A DNA stretch of 64,000 nucleotides from Paraburkholderia hiiakae (GCF_904848665.1 NZ_CAJHCQ010000002.1:643971-707970), one strand, 5' to 3'; shown: positions 8,213 through 17,204, counted from the stretch's first letter. The notes: generated from the sequence alone by a model not told the origin. Translations and numbers: made by a program.

Positions 8213-9013
8213 ATGAGTGCATCGATCAGCGTGCGCAATGTGGTCAAAGGGTTTCATTTGAATCGGCGGGGGCATTTTGTTGTGCTCGAAGACATTTCCT
8301 TCGATGTGGCGGCCGGTGAGTTCGTCGCGCTGGTGGGGCCGAGCGGCTGCGGCAAGACCACGTTGCTGGACCTGATCGGCGGACTCACTCAGGCGGATCG
8401 CGGCAAGATACTGATCGGCGGGCACGAAATAGAAGGGCCCGGACTCGATCGGGGCATCGTCTTTCAGCAATACGCGCTCTTTCCCTGGAAGACGGCGCTC
8501 GGCAATATCGAGTTCGGGCTCGAAGCGAAAGGGATCGCGAGGCGTGAGCGCGCCGAGCGCGCGCGGCGTTTTCTCGATCTCGTCGGTCTCGGTGCGTTCG
8601 CCGATCGCTACCCGCATGAGCTTTCGGGCGGCATGAAGCAGCGCGTGGCAATTGCGCGGGCGCTGTCCTATGAGCCCGACGTACTGCTGATGGACGAACC
8701 GTTCGCGGCGCTCGACGCGCAAACACGCGAAAGTCTGCAAGACGAGTTGTTGCGCATCTGGCAGCGCACGGGCACGACGGTGGTGTTCATTACGCATTCG
8801 ATAGACGAAGCCATTTACCTGGGCCAACGCGTGCTGGTGATGGCCGCCGGACCCGGCCGTGTCACGCATACGCTGCCGGTGCACGTGCCGCGTGGCGACC
8901 TCTCGGATGACATACGTTCGACGCCGGAATTCGTGCGCTTGCGCCATGAAATCTGGCAACTGATTCGTCAACGCCGCGGCAACGCGCATTTGCAGGTCGC
9001 GCACGCGGCATGA
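8213..9013 (+). CDS. ABC transporter ATP-binding protein, SsuB/TauB-like
   Basis: 266 residues from the ATG at 8213 (GAGGAAAG upstream). All nucleotide-binding motifs are present: Walker A GPSGCGKTT, Q-loop VFQQYALFPW, signature LSGGMKQR, Walker B DVLLMDEPFAALD and H-loop THSIDEA. The PWKT and GGMKQR variants are typical of the nitrate/sulfonate/taurine importer subfamily. It energises the adjoining permease. Its stop overlaps the region carrying the permease ribosome-binding site (TGAGGAG), so the two are translationally linked. Confidence 0.95.
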   Translation: MSASISVRNVVKGFHLNRRGHFVVLEDISFDVAAGEFVALVGPSGCGKTTLLDLIGGLTQADRGKILIGGHEIEGPGLDRGIVFQQYALFPWKTALGNIEFGLEAKGIARRERAERARRFLDLVGLGAFADRYPHELSGGMKQRVAIARALSYEPDVLLMDEPFAALDAQTRESLQDELLRIWQRTGTTVVFITHSIDEAIYLGQRVLVMAAGPGRVTHTLPVHVPRGDLSDDIRSTPEFVRLRHEIWQLIRQRRGNAHLQVAHAA

Positions 9014-9024
9014 GGAGAATGGCG

Positions 9025-9834
9025 ATGAGTACGTTGTCTGTTGAATCGAAGCGCGGCTTTTCTGCCGCGTCTTTTGCGGCGGCGGCCTGGCGCGCGGCGC
9101 GCGGCAGCATTGCCGTGATTGCGTTTCTTGCGCTCTGGGAAGTATTGCCGCGCGCGGGCTGGGTGGACGCCACGTTCCTGCCGCCTTTCTCCGCAGTGCT
9201 CCACGCATTGTTCGAGATGAGTGTGTCGGGCGAACTCGGTGCGAACTTGCTGGCGAGCGCCGCACGCGCAGCGAGTGGGTTTGCAATCGCGGTGGCGATC
9301 GGCGTGCCGTTGGGCCTCTTTCTCGGCTGGTATCGCACGCTCGCGGACTTGCTCAATCCCTTGCTGGAGATTTTTCGCAATACGGCGCCGCTCGCATTGC
9401 TGCCCGTGTTCGTGCTAGTGCTGGGGATGGGGGAGACGTCGAAAGTCTCGATGGTCGTATATTCGTGCCTCTGGCCTGTCGTGCTCAATACGGTGAGCGG
9501 TGTGCGCAACGTCGATCCGCTGCTGGTTCGCTCGGCGCGTTCAATGGGCCTGGGCCCGTTGCGCCTGTTCGTGAAGGTCGTGCTGCCGGCTTCCGTGCCA
9601 GCCGTGTTCACGGGCATTCGCGTGGCGGGCGCGTACTCGATACTCGTGCTGATCGCCGCCGAAATGGTGGGCGCGAAAGCGGGGCTCGGCTATCTTGTGA
9701 ATTATTCGCAATATACGTTCGAAATTCCGAAGATGTACGCGGGCATCGTCACGCTAGCCGTTCTCGGGCTCGCGTTCAATCACGCCGTGGTGATCGTCGA
9801 GCGGCGTCTCACCGCATGGCAAGGTAATCGATAA
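9025..9834 (+). CDS. ABC transporter permease, SsuC/TauC-like
   Basis: 269 residues with about six membrane helices. Three in-frame ATGs occur at 9010, 9019 and 9025; the GGAG at 9014-9017 places the best start at 9025. The cytoplasmic EAA loop is visible (VRSARSMGLGPLRLFVKVVL...P), the coupling site for the ATPase. Sequence style (LEIFRNTAPLALLPVFVLVLGMGETSK) matches the binding-protein-dependent permeases for nitrate, sulfonate and taurine. Part of the tightly packed operon 6190-11781. Confidence 0.94.
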   Translation: MSTLSVESKRGFSAASFAAAAWRAARGSIAVIAFLALWEVLPRAGWVDATFLPPFSAVLHALFEMSVSGELGANLLASAARAASGFAIAVAIGVPLGLFLGWYRTLADLLNPLLEIFRNTAPLALLPVFVLVLGMGETSKVSMVVYSCLWPVVLNTVSGVRNVDPLLVRSARSMGLGPLRLFVKVVLPASVPAVFTGIRVAGAYSILVLIAAEMVGAKAGLGYLVNYSQYTFEIPKMYAGIVTLAVLGLAFNHAVVIVERRLTAWQGNR

Positions 9835-9844
9835 GGAATCCGAC

Positions 9845-11467
9845 ATGACGAACCAAAGAACGGGGGTAACGGCATCGTCTGCGCAGGCGTGGTACGACGC
9901 CGACGTCCTCGTGATCGGCGGCGGCCCGGCGGGCGCGTGGGCGGCTATTGGCGCGTCGGCGCGCGGCGCGAAGGTCGTGCTCGTCGACAAGGGTTTTTGC
10001 GGCACGTCGGGGGCTACCGCGCCATCGGGAACCGGCGTCTGGTACGTCGCTCCGGAAAAGGGCGCGCGCGAGCTCGCGAAAGCAAGCCGCTTCAAGCTGG
10101 GTGGCGAGCTTGCCGAGCCGGCGTGGATGGACCGTGTGCTCGAACAAACGTGGGCCCATTGCGAGCAGCTCGCGCAGTGGGGCTATCCATTTCCGCTCGA
10201 CGAAACAGGGCTCGCGCGCCGCACTTCCTTGCAGGGCCCCGAATATATGCGCTTGCTGCGCAAGCAGGTGAAAGTCAGCGGCGCGCGCATTCTCGACCAT
10301 AGTCCCGCGCTCGAATTGCTGATCGACGCGCGCGGCGTGGTGGCGGGTGCGAAAGGCGTGCATCGTCAGGCGGACGAAACGTGGATCGCGAAGGCGGGCA
10401 GCGTGATCATCGCCACCGGCGGTTGCGCATTCCTGAGCAACGCGCTCGGCTGCAATGTATTGACCGGCGACGGGCAGTTGATGGCGGCGGAAGCCGGCGC
10501 GGCGTTTTCCGGCATGGAATTCTCGAATGCTTATGGTTTGGGGCCAGCGTTCGGATCGGTGACGAAATCGTTGTTCTATACATGGGCAACGTTTTATGAC
10601 GAAGCGGGCAGCGTGATCGAAGGCGCGGGCTCGTCGCATGGCCGCGGCGTGATCGCGAAGACGCTGGAAACGCAACCTGTGTATGCCTGTCTCGACCGCG
10701 CCGACGAAGACATTCGCGCGTGGATGCGCCGTGCCCAGCCCAACTTCTTCCTGCCGTTCGACCGGCGCGGCATCGATCCCTTCACGCAACACTTTCCCGT
10801 GACGTTGCGGCTTGAAGGCACGGTGCGGGGCACGGGCGGTCTGCATCTCGTGGACGAAACGTGCGCCACGTCTGTCGAAGGCCTCTACGCAGCGGGCGAC
10901 GCGGCGACGCGCGAACTGATCTGCGGTGGCTTTACGGGCGGCGGCAGCCACAATGCGGCGTGGGCCATGTCCTCGGGATTCTGGGCCGGAGCAGGCGCTG
11001 CCGATTACGCGCGCGGGCAACGTTCAGCGCGCGCCTCGCGTCGACTCTATCAAGCGGGCACCGTCGCCTTGCGCGATGGCGCGAGCCCGGTGACCTTCGA
11101 TAGCGACGCCGTGATTCGCGCTGTGCAGCAAGAGGTATTTCCGACGCAACGCAACTGGACGCGACGCGCTGATCTGCTCGAAGACTCGCTCACGCGCCTC
11201 GACGCATTGTGGCGCCATGTGAGCGGCGCCCGCGCGGCGCCTGGCGCGCGCGAGGCCGTGCGTGCGCGCGAAGCGGCCGCGATGCTCGCGAATTCGCGCT
11301 GGATGTATCGGAGTGCGTTGCAACGCAAGGAAACGCGCGGCATGCATCGGCGGCGCGAATATACGGGCGCCGATCCCGCGCAGCGGCATCGGCTGTTGAG
11401 CGGCGGGCTCGATGAGGTGTGGGTCGAGCGCTTGTACGGGCAAGCCAGCTTGGGAATCGCCGCATGA
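9845..11467 (+). CDS. FAD-binding oxidoreductase, AprA/fumarate-reductase-like
   Basis: 540 residues. The N-terminus has the dinucleotide fold VLVIGGGPAGAWAAIGASARGAKVVLVDKG followed by GTSGATAPSGTG, as in the succinate dehydrogenase/fumarate reductase/adenylylsulfate reductase flavoprotein superfamily. Near residues 325-365 the second FAD motif reads GTGGLHLVDE..., GLYAAGDAATRE, then GGFTGGGSHNAAWAMSSG. It is shorter than true AprA (over 600 residues). Its stop overlaps the start of a ferredoxin (ATGA), so the two probably form an AprAB-like complex. Placement in a sulfonate-uptake operon suggests a redox step on an organosulfur compound; the reaction is unknown. Confidence 0.87.
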   Translation: MTNQRTGVTASSAQAWYDADVLVIGGGPAGAWAAIGASARGAKVVLVDKGFCGTSGATAPSGTGVWYVAPEKGARELAKASRFKLGGELAEPAWMDRVLEQTWAHCEQLAQWGYPFPLDETGLARRTSLQGPEYMRLLRKQVKVSGARILDHSPALELLIDARGVVAGAKGVHRQADETWIAKAGSVIIATGGCAFLSNALGCNVLTGDGQLMAAEAGAAFSGMEFSNAYGLGPAFGSVTKSLFYTWATFYDEAGSVIEGAGSSHGRGVIAKTLETQPVYACLDRADEDIRAWMRRAQPNFFLPFDRRGIDPFTQHFPVTLRLEGTVRGTGGLHLVDETCATSVEGLYAAGDAATRELICGGFTGGGSHNAAWAMSSGFWAGAGAADYARGQRSARASRRLYQAGTVALRDGASPVTFDSDAVIRAVQQEVFPTQRNWTRRADLLEDSLTRLDALWRHVSGARAAPGAREAVRAREAAAMLANSRWMYRSALQRKETRGMHRRREYTGADPAQRHRLLSGGLDEVWVERLYGQASLGIAA

Positions 11468-11781
11468 TCGAGATTGTCGATACGTCGCTTTGCACGGGCT
11501 GCAATATCTGCGTGCGTGCTTGCCCGACCAATGTATTCGATGCCGCACCAGATGGCGCGCCACATATCGCGCGGCAGCAGGATTGCCAGACCTGCTTCAT
11601 GTGCGAACTCTATTGCCCTGAAGATGCACTCTTCGTCGCGCCGGAGCCAGCGCCTTGCCCGGAACACAGTGTGGATCGGGCGCTGGTGGGGAGCTATCGC
11701 CGTGCGGTGGGTTGGGGCCGCGATCGACAACCCACGGCGGCAGACGATGCGAGTTACGAACTATTGATGCGCGCGCATTGA
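11464..11781 (+). CDS. Ferredoxin with two 4Fe-4S clusters, AprB-like partner
   Basis: 105 residues, ATGA overlap with the upstream flavoprotein. Two complete cluster motifs: C10-x2-C13-x2-C16-x3-C20-Pro and C41-x2-C44-x2-C47-x3-C51-Pro. It therefore can hold two 4Fe-4S clusters and pass electrons to or from the FAD of its partner. The extra C-terminal 50 residues contain an Arg/Gly/Trp-rich stretch (SYRRAVGWGRDRQP) with no further Cys. It is the last gene of the operon, ended by a strong hairpin at 11790-11819. Confidence 0.93.
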   Translation: MIEIVDTSLCTGCNICVRACPTNVFDAAPDGAPHIARQQDCQTCFMCELYCPEDALFVAPEPAPCPEHSVDRALVGSYRRAVGWGRDRQPTAADDASYELLMRAH

Positions 11782-11789
11782 ACGCTGCA

Positions 11790-11819
11790 CGACACGCAAC
11801 GCTTATGCGTTGCGTGTCG
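11790..11819. terminator. Bidirectional hairpin terminator between convergent genes
   Basis: A perfect 13-bp stem (CGACACGCAACGC with its complement) closed by a TTAT loop lies in the 48-base gap between the ferredoxin (plus) and the flavin monooxygenase (minus). There is no long T-run on either side, so efficiency is uncertain, but position and symmetry fit a shared terminator. Confidence 0.7.
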
Positions 11820-11829
11820 ATCAACAGAA

Positions 11830-13203
11830 TCAGGAAGCGACACGCAAGGCGTCTTCCTGTTGCGTGGCGAAGCGGTTCGCGGGACGGGGCAAGCCAAGAT
11901 GCTCGCGCAACGTGCGCCCCGTATATTCGGTGCGAAAGAGTCCGCGTCGCTGCAATTCCGGCACCACGGACTGCGCGAATTCATTGAGGCCGCCCGGCAG
12001 CCACGGCGACATGATATTGAAGCCGTCCGCGCCTTCCTCCTCGTACCATTGCTGAAGCTGGTCGGCAATGCTTTGCGGTGTTCCGATCACCTGTTGATGC
12101 CCGCGCGCTCCCGCAATGCGCAGATAAAGATCGCGTATGGTGAGGTTGTCGCGCCGCGCGAGATCGAGCAGCAAACGTTGACGGCTCTTGCCGCCGTTGG
12201 TTTCTGGCAGTTCGGGCACGGGGCCATCCACGGGATATTGCGAGAGGTCGAGGCCGCCCGACATGTTCGAAAGCAGTTGAAGCCCCACGCTCGGATGGAT
12301 CAGCGCCTGCAACGCGTCGAACTTCTCCTGCGCTTCCTCCTGGGTGCGGCCAATCACGGGGAAAATACCCGGCATGATCTTGAGATGCTCGGGGCGGCGG
12401 CCATAACGCGCGAGCCGCCCCTTCACGTCGCGATAGAACTGCTTCGCTTCATCGAGCGTTTGATGCGCAACGAAGATCACCTCGGCGGTCTGCGCCGCGA
12501 GTTCCCTGCCGGCTTCGGAAGCGCCCGCCTGCACCACAACGGGCCAGCCTTGCGGCGAACGCGCGACGTTCAGCGGTCCGCGCACCTTGAAATGCTTGCC
12601 GCGATAGTCCAGCGTGTGCAGCTTCTCGGGGTCGAAGTAGATGCCGCTCGCCTTGTCGCGGATGAAGGCATCGTCTTCCCAGCTATCCCAAAGCCCGGAG
12701 ACGACATCGTAGAACTCCTTCGCGCGCTCGTAGCGCAGGGCGTGATCGAGATGCTTATCGAGGCTGAAGTTGTGCGCTTCGGTTTCGGTGCTCGAGGTCA
12801 CGAGATTCCAGCCCGAGCGCCCGCCGCTCAGATAGTCGAGCGAGGCGAATTTGCGGGCCACGTTGTAGGGCTCGTTAAACGAGGTCGACACCGTGGCGAT
12901 GAGCCCGATGTGCTTCGTGACGACCGATAGCGCGGAGAGCAACGTGATCGGCTCGAAATGATTGGCGCGCGCAGTGCGCGAGAGCGAAGGCACATGGGTA
13001 TCGCGCACGCTCACGCTATCGGCGAAAAAGATGGCATCGAATTTGGCGCGCTCGGCCGTTTGCGCCAAGTCGGCGTAGTGCGCGAAATCGAGGCCGCCGC
13101 CTGCGTGTGCATCGGGATGGCGCCATGCGGCGATATGGTGACCCGTCTCCATCAGGAAGGCGCCGAGGCTCAATTGGCCAGGGCGTCGCGGTGCTGCGCT
13201 CAT
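11830..13203 (-). CDS. Flavin-dependent monooxygenase, NtaA/SnaA/DszA (LLM) family
   Basis: 457 residues of a TIM-barrel FMNH2-dependent monooxygenase (luciferase-like, class C). Family landmarks: MSLGAFLMETGHH-type start (here LSLGAFLMETGHHIAAWRHP), FFADSVSV, the YNVARKFASLDYLSGGRSGWNLVTS segment shared by DszA, SnaA and NtaA, VQAGASEAGRELAAQTAEVIF, and the late GADGFNIMSPWLPGGL. Such enzymes need reduced FMN from a separate reductase and cleave C-S or C-N bonds of sulfones, sulfonates or aminopolycarboxylates. Next to the importer and dioxygenase it fits organosulfur use. No flavin reductase gene is seen in the window. Confidence 0.9.
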   Translation of the reverse strand: MSAAPRRPGQLSLGAFLMETGHHIAAWRHPDAHAGGGLDFAHYADLAQTAERAKFDAIFFADSVSVRDTHVPSLSRTARANHFEPITLLSALSVVTKHIGLIATVSTSFNEPYNVARKFASLDYLSGGRSGWNLVTSSTETEAHNFSLDKHLDHALRYERAKEFYDVVSGLWDSWEDDAFIRDKASGIYFDPEKLHTLDYRGKHFKVRGPLNVARSPQGWPVVVQAGASEAGRELAAQTAEVIFVAHQTLDEAKQFYRDVKGRLARYGRRPEHLKIMPGIFPVIGRTQEEAQEKFDALQALIHPSVGLQLLSNMSGGLDLSQYPVDGPVPELPETNGGKSRQRLLLDLARRDNLTIRDLYLRIAGARGHQQVIGTPQSIADQLQQWYEEEGADGFNIMSPWLPGGLNEFAQSVVPELQRRGLFRTEYTGRTLREHLGLPRPANRFATQQEDALRVAS

Positions 13204-13256
13204 GTGTGCTCCTCGGATCGTGGTTGGCGTTCGCTACGAAAATGGACTGCAAGGAT

Positions 13257-14066
13257 TCAATGCGCGAGCGGCTTGTGCGCCGTGGCGAAAATCATGCGCC
13301 GGGTGAGTTCGTAGCCGCGTGCGCTGCGATGCGGTTCGAGTGCTTTCACGAGCCGTGCGCGTACGAGCGCAATGTCCTCGGGCGTGAGCGAGGAAAGGAA
13401 ATTGCCGAACGAACTCGACTGGCTAAAAGCGAGCACGTCGTCGACGTGTTCGAAGGTGTCGCCGAAGGCGCGAATCTCGTTGTGCGTCACCTCGAAGCCA
13501 GCGTCTCGGAGCAGGGCTGCCGAGCGCTCGCGCGTGAGCTTGTTCGGCGCGCCGACTCCCGCGCTTCGCCATTCAGGCTCGCGCGTGAATAGCGCCTGCA
13601 GCACGACATGCAGGTCGTGGGGCGCTTCTTCCGGCATGGTCGTGAAGCCAATCCGGGCACCAGGCTTCAGCACGCGCCAGGCCTCGCGCAGCGCCTGCGC
13701 CTGATCGGGAATCCAGTGAATCACGCTGTTGAGATACACCACGTCGTAGTGTGCATCGGGCACTGTTTCCAGCGTTTCGGCGCGGCCAACGCGCGCGGCA
13801 AATCGGCCTTGCGCGCGTTCGAGCGCGCGTTGCACGCGCAGCGGCAGCGGATCGAGCCCGAGCACTTCACCGTGTGCCCGCACGCGCTGTGCCGCGGATT
13901 CGGTGAGTCGACCCGTTCCGCAGCCGACGTCGAGCACGCGTTCGCCTTCGCGCAAGCCGAGCACGTCGAGCAGTTGCAGACCGTGATGAAACTGGCGAAT
14001 GCCAAGCCGGTCGTATTCTTCGACGAGCGTGGCGGAATCGAGTTCAAGGCTGGGCGCATTCGACAT
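13257..14066 (-). CDS. Class I SAM-dependent methyltransferase
   Basis: 269 residues from the ATG at 14066 (an earlier in-frame start adds 11 residues). Motif I is ERVLDVGCGTGRLTE, motif II region is GLDPLPLRVQRA, and the post-I acidic motif with NSVIHWIP and LREAWRVLKPGARIGF follow, as in the UbiE/Methyltransf_11 group. Substrate unknown. It is 53 nt upstream of, and codirectional with, the flavin monooxygenase, so the two are probably one unit; the methyltransferase could act on a sulfur-containing intermediate, but nothing in the sequence proves it. Confidence 0.85.
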   Translation of the reverse strand: MSNAPSLELDSATLVEEYDRLGIRQFHHGLQLLDVLGLREGERVLDVGCGTGRLTESAAQRVRAHGEVLGLDPLPLRVQRALERAQGRFAARVGRAETLETVPDAHYDVVYLNSVIHWIPDQAQALREAWRVLKPGARIGFTTMPEEAPHDLHVVLQALFTREPEWRSAGVGAPNKLTRERSAALLRDAGFEVTHNEIRAFGDTFEHVDDVLAFSQSSSFGNFLSSLTPEDIALVRARLVKALEPHRSARGYELTRRMIFATAHKPLAH

Positions 14067-14252
14067 ATCGTGGTCCTGACCAAAGTTTGGCAGGGCCATT
14101 CTTGCCGATCGGTTTTCTCACCACAAACAAGCAATTGAGCTATTCATAGTTGCGCGAGTGCGTTCGCGCGTCTAAGCATTCCAGAAATGCTTGCTTGGCC
14201 GGGCGGAATCGGCAGACTAGATTGGAATATCTCCCTTGCTGTGAGGTATGCC

Positions 14253-14447
14253 ATGTCTAACGCGACGATTGCGCTGCTACAGCGGATTTTCAAACGTCGA
14301 GTACGCGTGCCGGAGTATGTGGACGTCAACAGCGCGACTCAAGCCGAGCGCCTCGCGCACATTGCGGTTTGCGCACGCCACGGGTATTTCAGCATGGGCT
14401 ATACGCCGCTCATGTTCCCGTTCGTGGCGGAGATGCGGTTCGAGTGA
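14253..14447 (+). CDS. Small hypothetical protein
   Basis: 64 residues from ATG 14253 with GTGAGG about 8 bases upstream. Sequence MSNATIALLQRIFKRRVRVPEYVDVN... is amphipathic with a basic patch (FKRRVRVP) and a His/Cys-containing middle (AHIAVCARHGYF). No membrane segment or signal peptide. It reads like a real soluble protein rather than a chance frame, and is divergent from the methyltransferase and convergent with the acetyltransferase. Family not recognised. Confidence 0.5.
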   Translation: MSNATIALLQRIFKRRVRVPEYVDVNSATQAERLAHIAVCARHGYFSMGYTPLMFPFVAEMRFE

Positions 14448-14464
14448 ATGCGCAAGAGGCGCGC

Positions 14465-15022
14465 TCAATCCGCAATCGAACGAATGACGCGTGCCGGATT
14501 GCCACCGACAAGCGTATTCGGAGGAACGTCTTTCGTGACCACCGATCCCGCCGCCACGACCGAGTTTTCGCCGACCGTTACGCCGCCGATAACGGTCGCG
14601 CCCGCGGCGATCCAGACGTTCCTCTCGATCACGATGGGCTTTGCGATGACGCCGTCGCGCCGCCGGGAAGGTTCGATGGGATGACCGGACGTGATGAGGC
14701 TCACATTCGGGCCGATCATCACGTCGTCGGCAATGTCGAGGCCGCCCAGGTCATAGAACGTGCAATTCTGGTTGATGAAGACATGGCGCCCGACGCGGAT
14801 ATCGACCCCGCCGGTCGTGTAGAACGGTGGAATCAATAGAACGCTGTCGTCGACCTTCTTGCCGATGAGCTCACCGAACAAGGCCCGGACTTCGTCGGCA
14901 TCGTTGAAGGTCAACCGGTTCATCGTGGCGGTAATCGCCATCGCGCGTTTGAGGTTTGCGGTCATGGCCGCGGATTCCGGCGTTCTCCTGGGAATTATCG
15001 TGGTGCGGTCATCATTCGCCAT
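14465..15022 (-). CDS. Sugar O-acetyltransferase, Maa/NodL/LacA family
   Basis: 185 residues from the ATG at 15022. The C-terminal two thirds is a left-handed beta-helix of hexapeptide repeats (GGVDIRVGRHVFINQNC, GLDIADDVMIGPNVSL, NVWIAAGATVIGGVTVGENSVVAAGSVV), and the NCTFYD and ITSGHPI elements carry the acetyltransferase active-site His (TSGHP). The N-terminal helical part (KRAMAITATMNRLTFNDADEVRALFGEL) matches the Mac domain of maltose/galactoside acetyltransferases. It uses acetyl-CoA to acetylate a sugar hydroxyl. It sits 38 nt downstream of kup on the same strand. Confidence 0.92.
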   Translation of the reverse strand: MANDDRTTIIPRRTPESAAMTANLKRAMAITATMNRLTFNDADEVRALFGELIGKKVDDSVLLIPPFYTTGGVDIRVGRHVFINQNCTFYDLGGLDIADDVMIGPNVSLITSGHPIEPSRRRDGVIAKPIVIERNVWIAAGATVIGGVTVGENSVVAAGSVVTKDVPPNTLVGGNPARVIRSIAD

Positions 15023-15060
15023 GCGTTTGTTTTCTCCAGTGATACGCCCGATCGCACGCC

Positions 15061-16959
15061 TTAGAGATTGATCTGTCCACCCATCTCGACAACGCGGTTC
15101 GCGGGCAGGCTGTAATACTCGGCCGCTTGCGCCGCGTTGCGCGCCATGAACGCGAAAAGCTTCTCGCGCCATAACGACATGCCCTTGCTCTGTGCGGTTG
15201 CGAGGATCGTGTCGCGCGCCAGGAAGAACGATGTTGCTGCGCTCTCGTACTGCCATGCGGGTATCTGCTTCTGCACGAGCAGAAGGAGTGCCGGGACGTT
15301 GGGCATTTCCATGAAACCATGGCGTGCCGCGACCGCGTAGCATCCGTGCCCCAGATCGCTAACCGAGACTTTCTCGCTTTCGGGTACGTGCGGAACGTTC
15401 TCTGTTGTGCCGGCCAAAAAGATATTGGTCTCGTGCATCACGCCGTTGTGCTTGAGATTGTGCATGAACGCGCTCGGCGTCATGCCGGGCACACCGCCGG
15501 GAAACACGGCTGTTCCGGCCACGCGGGGAGGCGGGTGGGATCCGTCACACAACGAGTGAATGAATGCCGGCAGCGGCAGGTTGTCGCTTTTCACGCGCTC
15601 GACGACCATTTCCCGCCCGCGATGCCACGTTGTCATGACGGTGAACAGCACGCCGCCTGCCAGCAGCGGAAACCATCCGCCATCGAGGATCTTGCCCGCA
15701 TTACTCGCGACGAATATCGCATCGACCACGGCCAGCGGTCCGATCACAGCCGCCGTTGCGACCGGTTTCCAGTTCCACAGGCAGTGGGTGATGAAGTACA
15801 TGAGCAGCGTCGTCAGCAGCATCGTCGAGGCGACGGCGATGCCATAGGCGGCCGCGAGATTATCGGAAGACCGGAAGAACACGACGAGGAATACGACCGC
15901 GGCATAGAGCGATATGTTGATGAACGGGACATAGACCTGACCGACTTCGTGCGTCGACGTGTGTATGACGGGGATGCGGGGCAGCAAGCCCAACTGGACT
16001 GCCTGCTTCGTCATGGAAAACGCGCCGGAAATGACGGCCTGCGACGCGATGATCGTCGCTGCCGTTGCCAGCAGCACCAGCGGAAGCAGTGCCCAACCCG
16101 GCGCCTGGGAAAAGAATGGCTGCGTGAGCGCCGAAGGCGTCGAGAGCACGAGCGCGGCCTGGCCAAAGTAGTTGAGAATGAGGCTTGGCAGGACGAGCAG
16201 CAGCCACGCGAGCCGGATGGGTGTCTTGCCGAAGTGCCCCATGTCCGCATAGAGCGCTTCGCCCCCCGTCAAGGCGAGGAACACGGAGCCGAGGACGACG
16301 AACGCCGTACCGGGTGCGTGCGCAACGAAGTTCAACGCATAAGACGGCAATGCGCCTCGCAATATGCCGGGGTTGCGTGCGATATTGGAAAGGCCGAGTA
16401 CGGCAAGGGTCAAGAACCAGACGATCATGACCGGTCCGAAAACTTTTCCGACCGTGCCTGTGCCGCGTTTTTGAAGCTTGAACAGACCGGTCAGAATAAC
16501 GAGTGCAATGGGCACGACCCACGTGGCCAGATGAGGGTCCACGAGTTCGACGCCTTCCACTGCCGAGATGACCGAAATCGCGGGTGTGATCATCGAATCG
16601 CCGTAAAACATCGCTGCGCCGAAGACGCCGAGCGTCAGAAGCACGGTGCGCAGCCGCACCGGCGCCACGCGCGCGGCCAACGCCGTCAGCGCCAGAATGC
16701 CGCCTTCGCCGTCATTATCCGCACGCATGACGAAGCTCACGTACTTGAGCGTCACGACGATGATGATCGACCAGAGGATCAGCGACACGATCCCGAATAC
16801 GTTGGTCTGGCTAATTCCGCCGGCGGCTTTCAGGCATTCGCGCAACGTGTAGAGCGGGCTGGTTCCGATGTCGCCGAAAACCACGCCTATGGCGCCCAGA
16901 ATAAGGGCGGGGGGAACGTCTGTAGTTTGACTGGAAGAACGCGCGGGAATAAAGGCCAT
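15061..16959 (-). CDS. kup: Low-affinity potassium uptake protein Kup
   Basis: 632 residues, the normal Kup length. The N-terminal signature ALGVVFGDIGTSPLYTLRE appears here as IGVVFGDIGTSPLYTLRECL, followed by about twelve membrane helices and a C-terminal cytoplasmic domain containing GTAVFPGGVPGMTPSAF and LGHGCYAVAARHGFMEMPNVP, both typical of Kup. It is a proton-coupled K+ importer of the inner membrane. A 50-residue membrane protein precedes it on the same strand (17052-17204) and an unusual NRAMP gene is divergent. Confidence 0.97.
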   Translation of the reverse strand: MAFIPARSSSQTTDVPPALILGAIGVVFGDIGTSPLYTLRECLKAAGGISQTNVFGIVSLILWSIIIVVTLKYVSFVMRADNDGEGGILALTALAARVAPVRLRTVLLTLGVFGAAMFYGDSMITPAISVISAVEGVELVDPHLATWVVPIALVILTGLFKLQKRGTGTVGKVFGPVMIVWFLTLAVLGLSNIARNPGILRGALPSYALNFVAHAPGTAFVVLGSVFLALTGGEALYADMGHFGKTPIRLAWLLLVLPSLILNYFGQAALVLSTPSALTQPFFSQAPGWALLPLVLLATAATIIASQAVISGAFSMTKQAVQLGLLPRIPVIHTSTHEVGQVYVPFINISLYAAVVFLVVFFRSSDNLAAAYGIAVASTMLLTTLLMYFITHCLWNWKPVATAAVIGPLAVVDAIFVASNAGKILDGGWFPLLAGGVLFTVMTTWHRGREMVVERVKSDNLPLPAFIHSLCDGSHPPPRVAGTAVFPGGVPGMTPSAFMHNLKHNGVMHETNIFLAGTTENVPHVPESEKVSVSDLGHGCYAVAARHGFMEMPNVPALLLLVQKQIPAWQYESAATSFFLARDTILATAQSKGMSLWREKLFAFMARNAAQAAEYYSLPANRVVEMGGQINL

Positions 16960-17051
16960 GAGTAAGGAAAATGAAATTCAACGTCCCTCGGGACGGGGCG
17001 TGGAGCGCAAACGTCGGGCCTGGTCTCGCGGCGGGTGCGGGCAACGCGGCG

Positions 17052-17204
17052 TCACGAAGGTTGCGATCGGGAGACAGGCGTCTCGTGTGCAACGTCCTCT
17101 TGATTCGAGTGGGCGTCCGGTTGCCTGAGACTCCATATTCCCCAGATTGCAATCAGCAGGCCCCCACCAAAGCCACAACCCAGAAGGAGCCAGGTCATCG
17201 TCAT
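17052..17204 (-). CDS. Very small single-helix membrane protein upstream of kup
   Basis: A 50-codon frame (ATG 17204, GGGG about 8 bases upstream). The product starts MTMTWLLLGCGFGGGLLIA, a glycine-rich membrane helix through residue 24, then a polar tail rich in Gln, Asp, Glu and Ser. This arrangement, tiny hydrophobic head and acidic tail next to a transporter, is like accessory subunits such as KdpF or CydX, though no homology is claimed. It lies 92 nt upstream of kup on the same strand and is divergent from the NRAMP gene. Candidate gene only. Confidence 0.45.
   Translation of the reverse strand: MTMTWLLLGCGFGGGLLIAIWGIWSLRQPDAHSNQEDVAHETPVSRSQPS

Noticed and set aside
15319..16965. 548-codon open frame on the plus strand
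   Set aside because: Antisense to kup; the product is almost wholly charged (Arg, Asp, Glu, His, Gln), as expected from the complement of a membrane protein.
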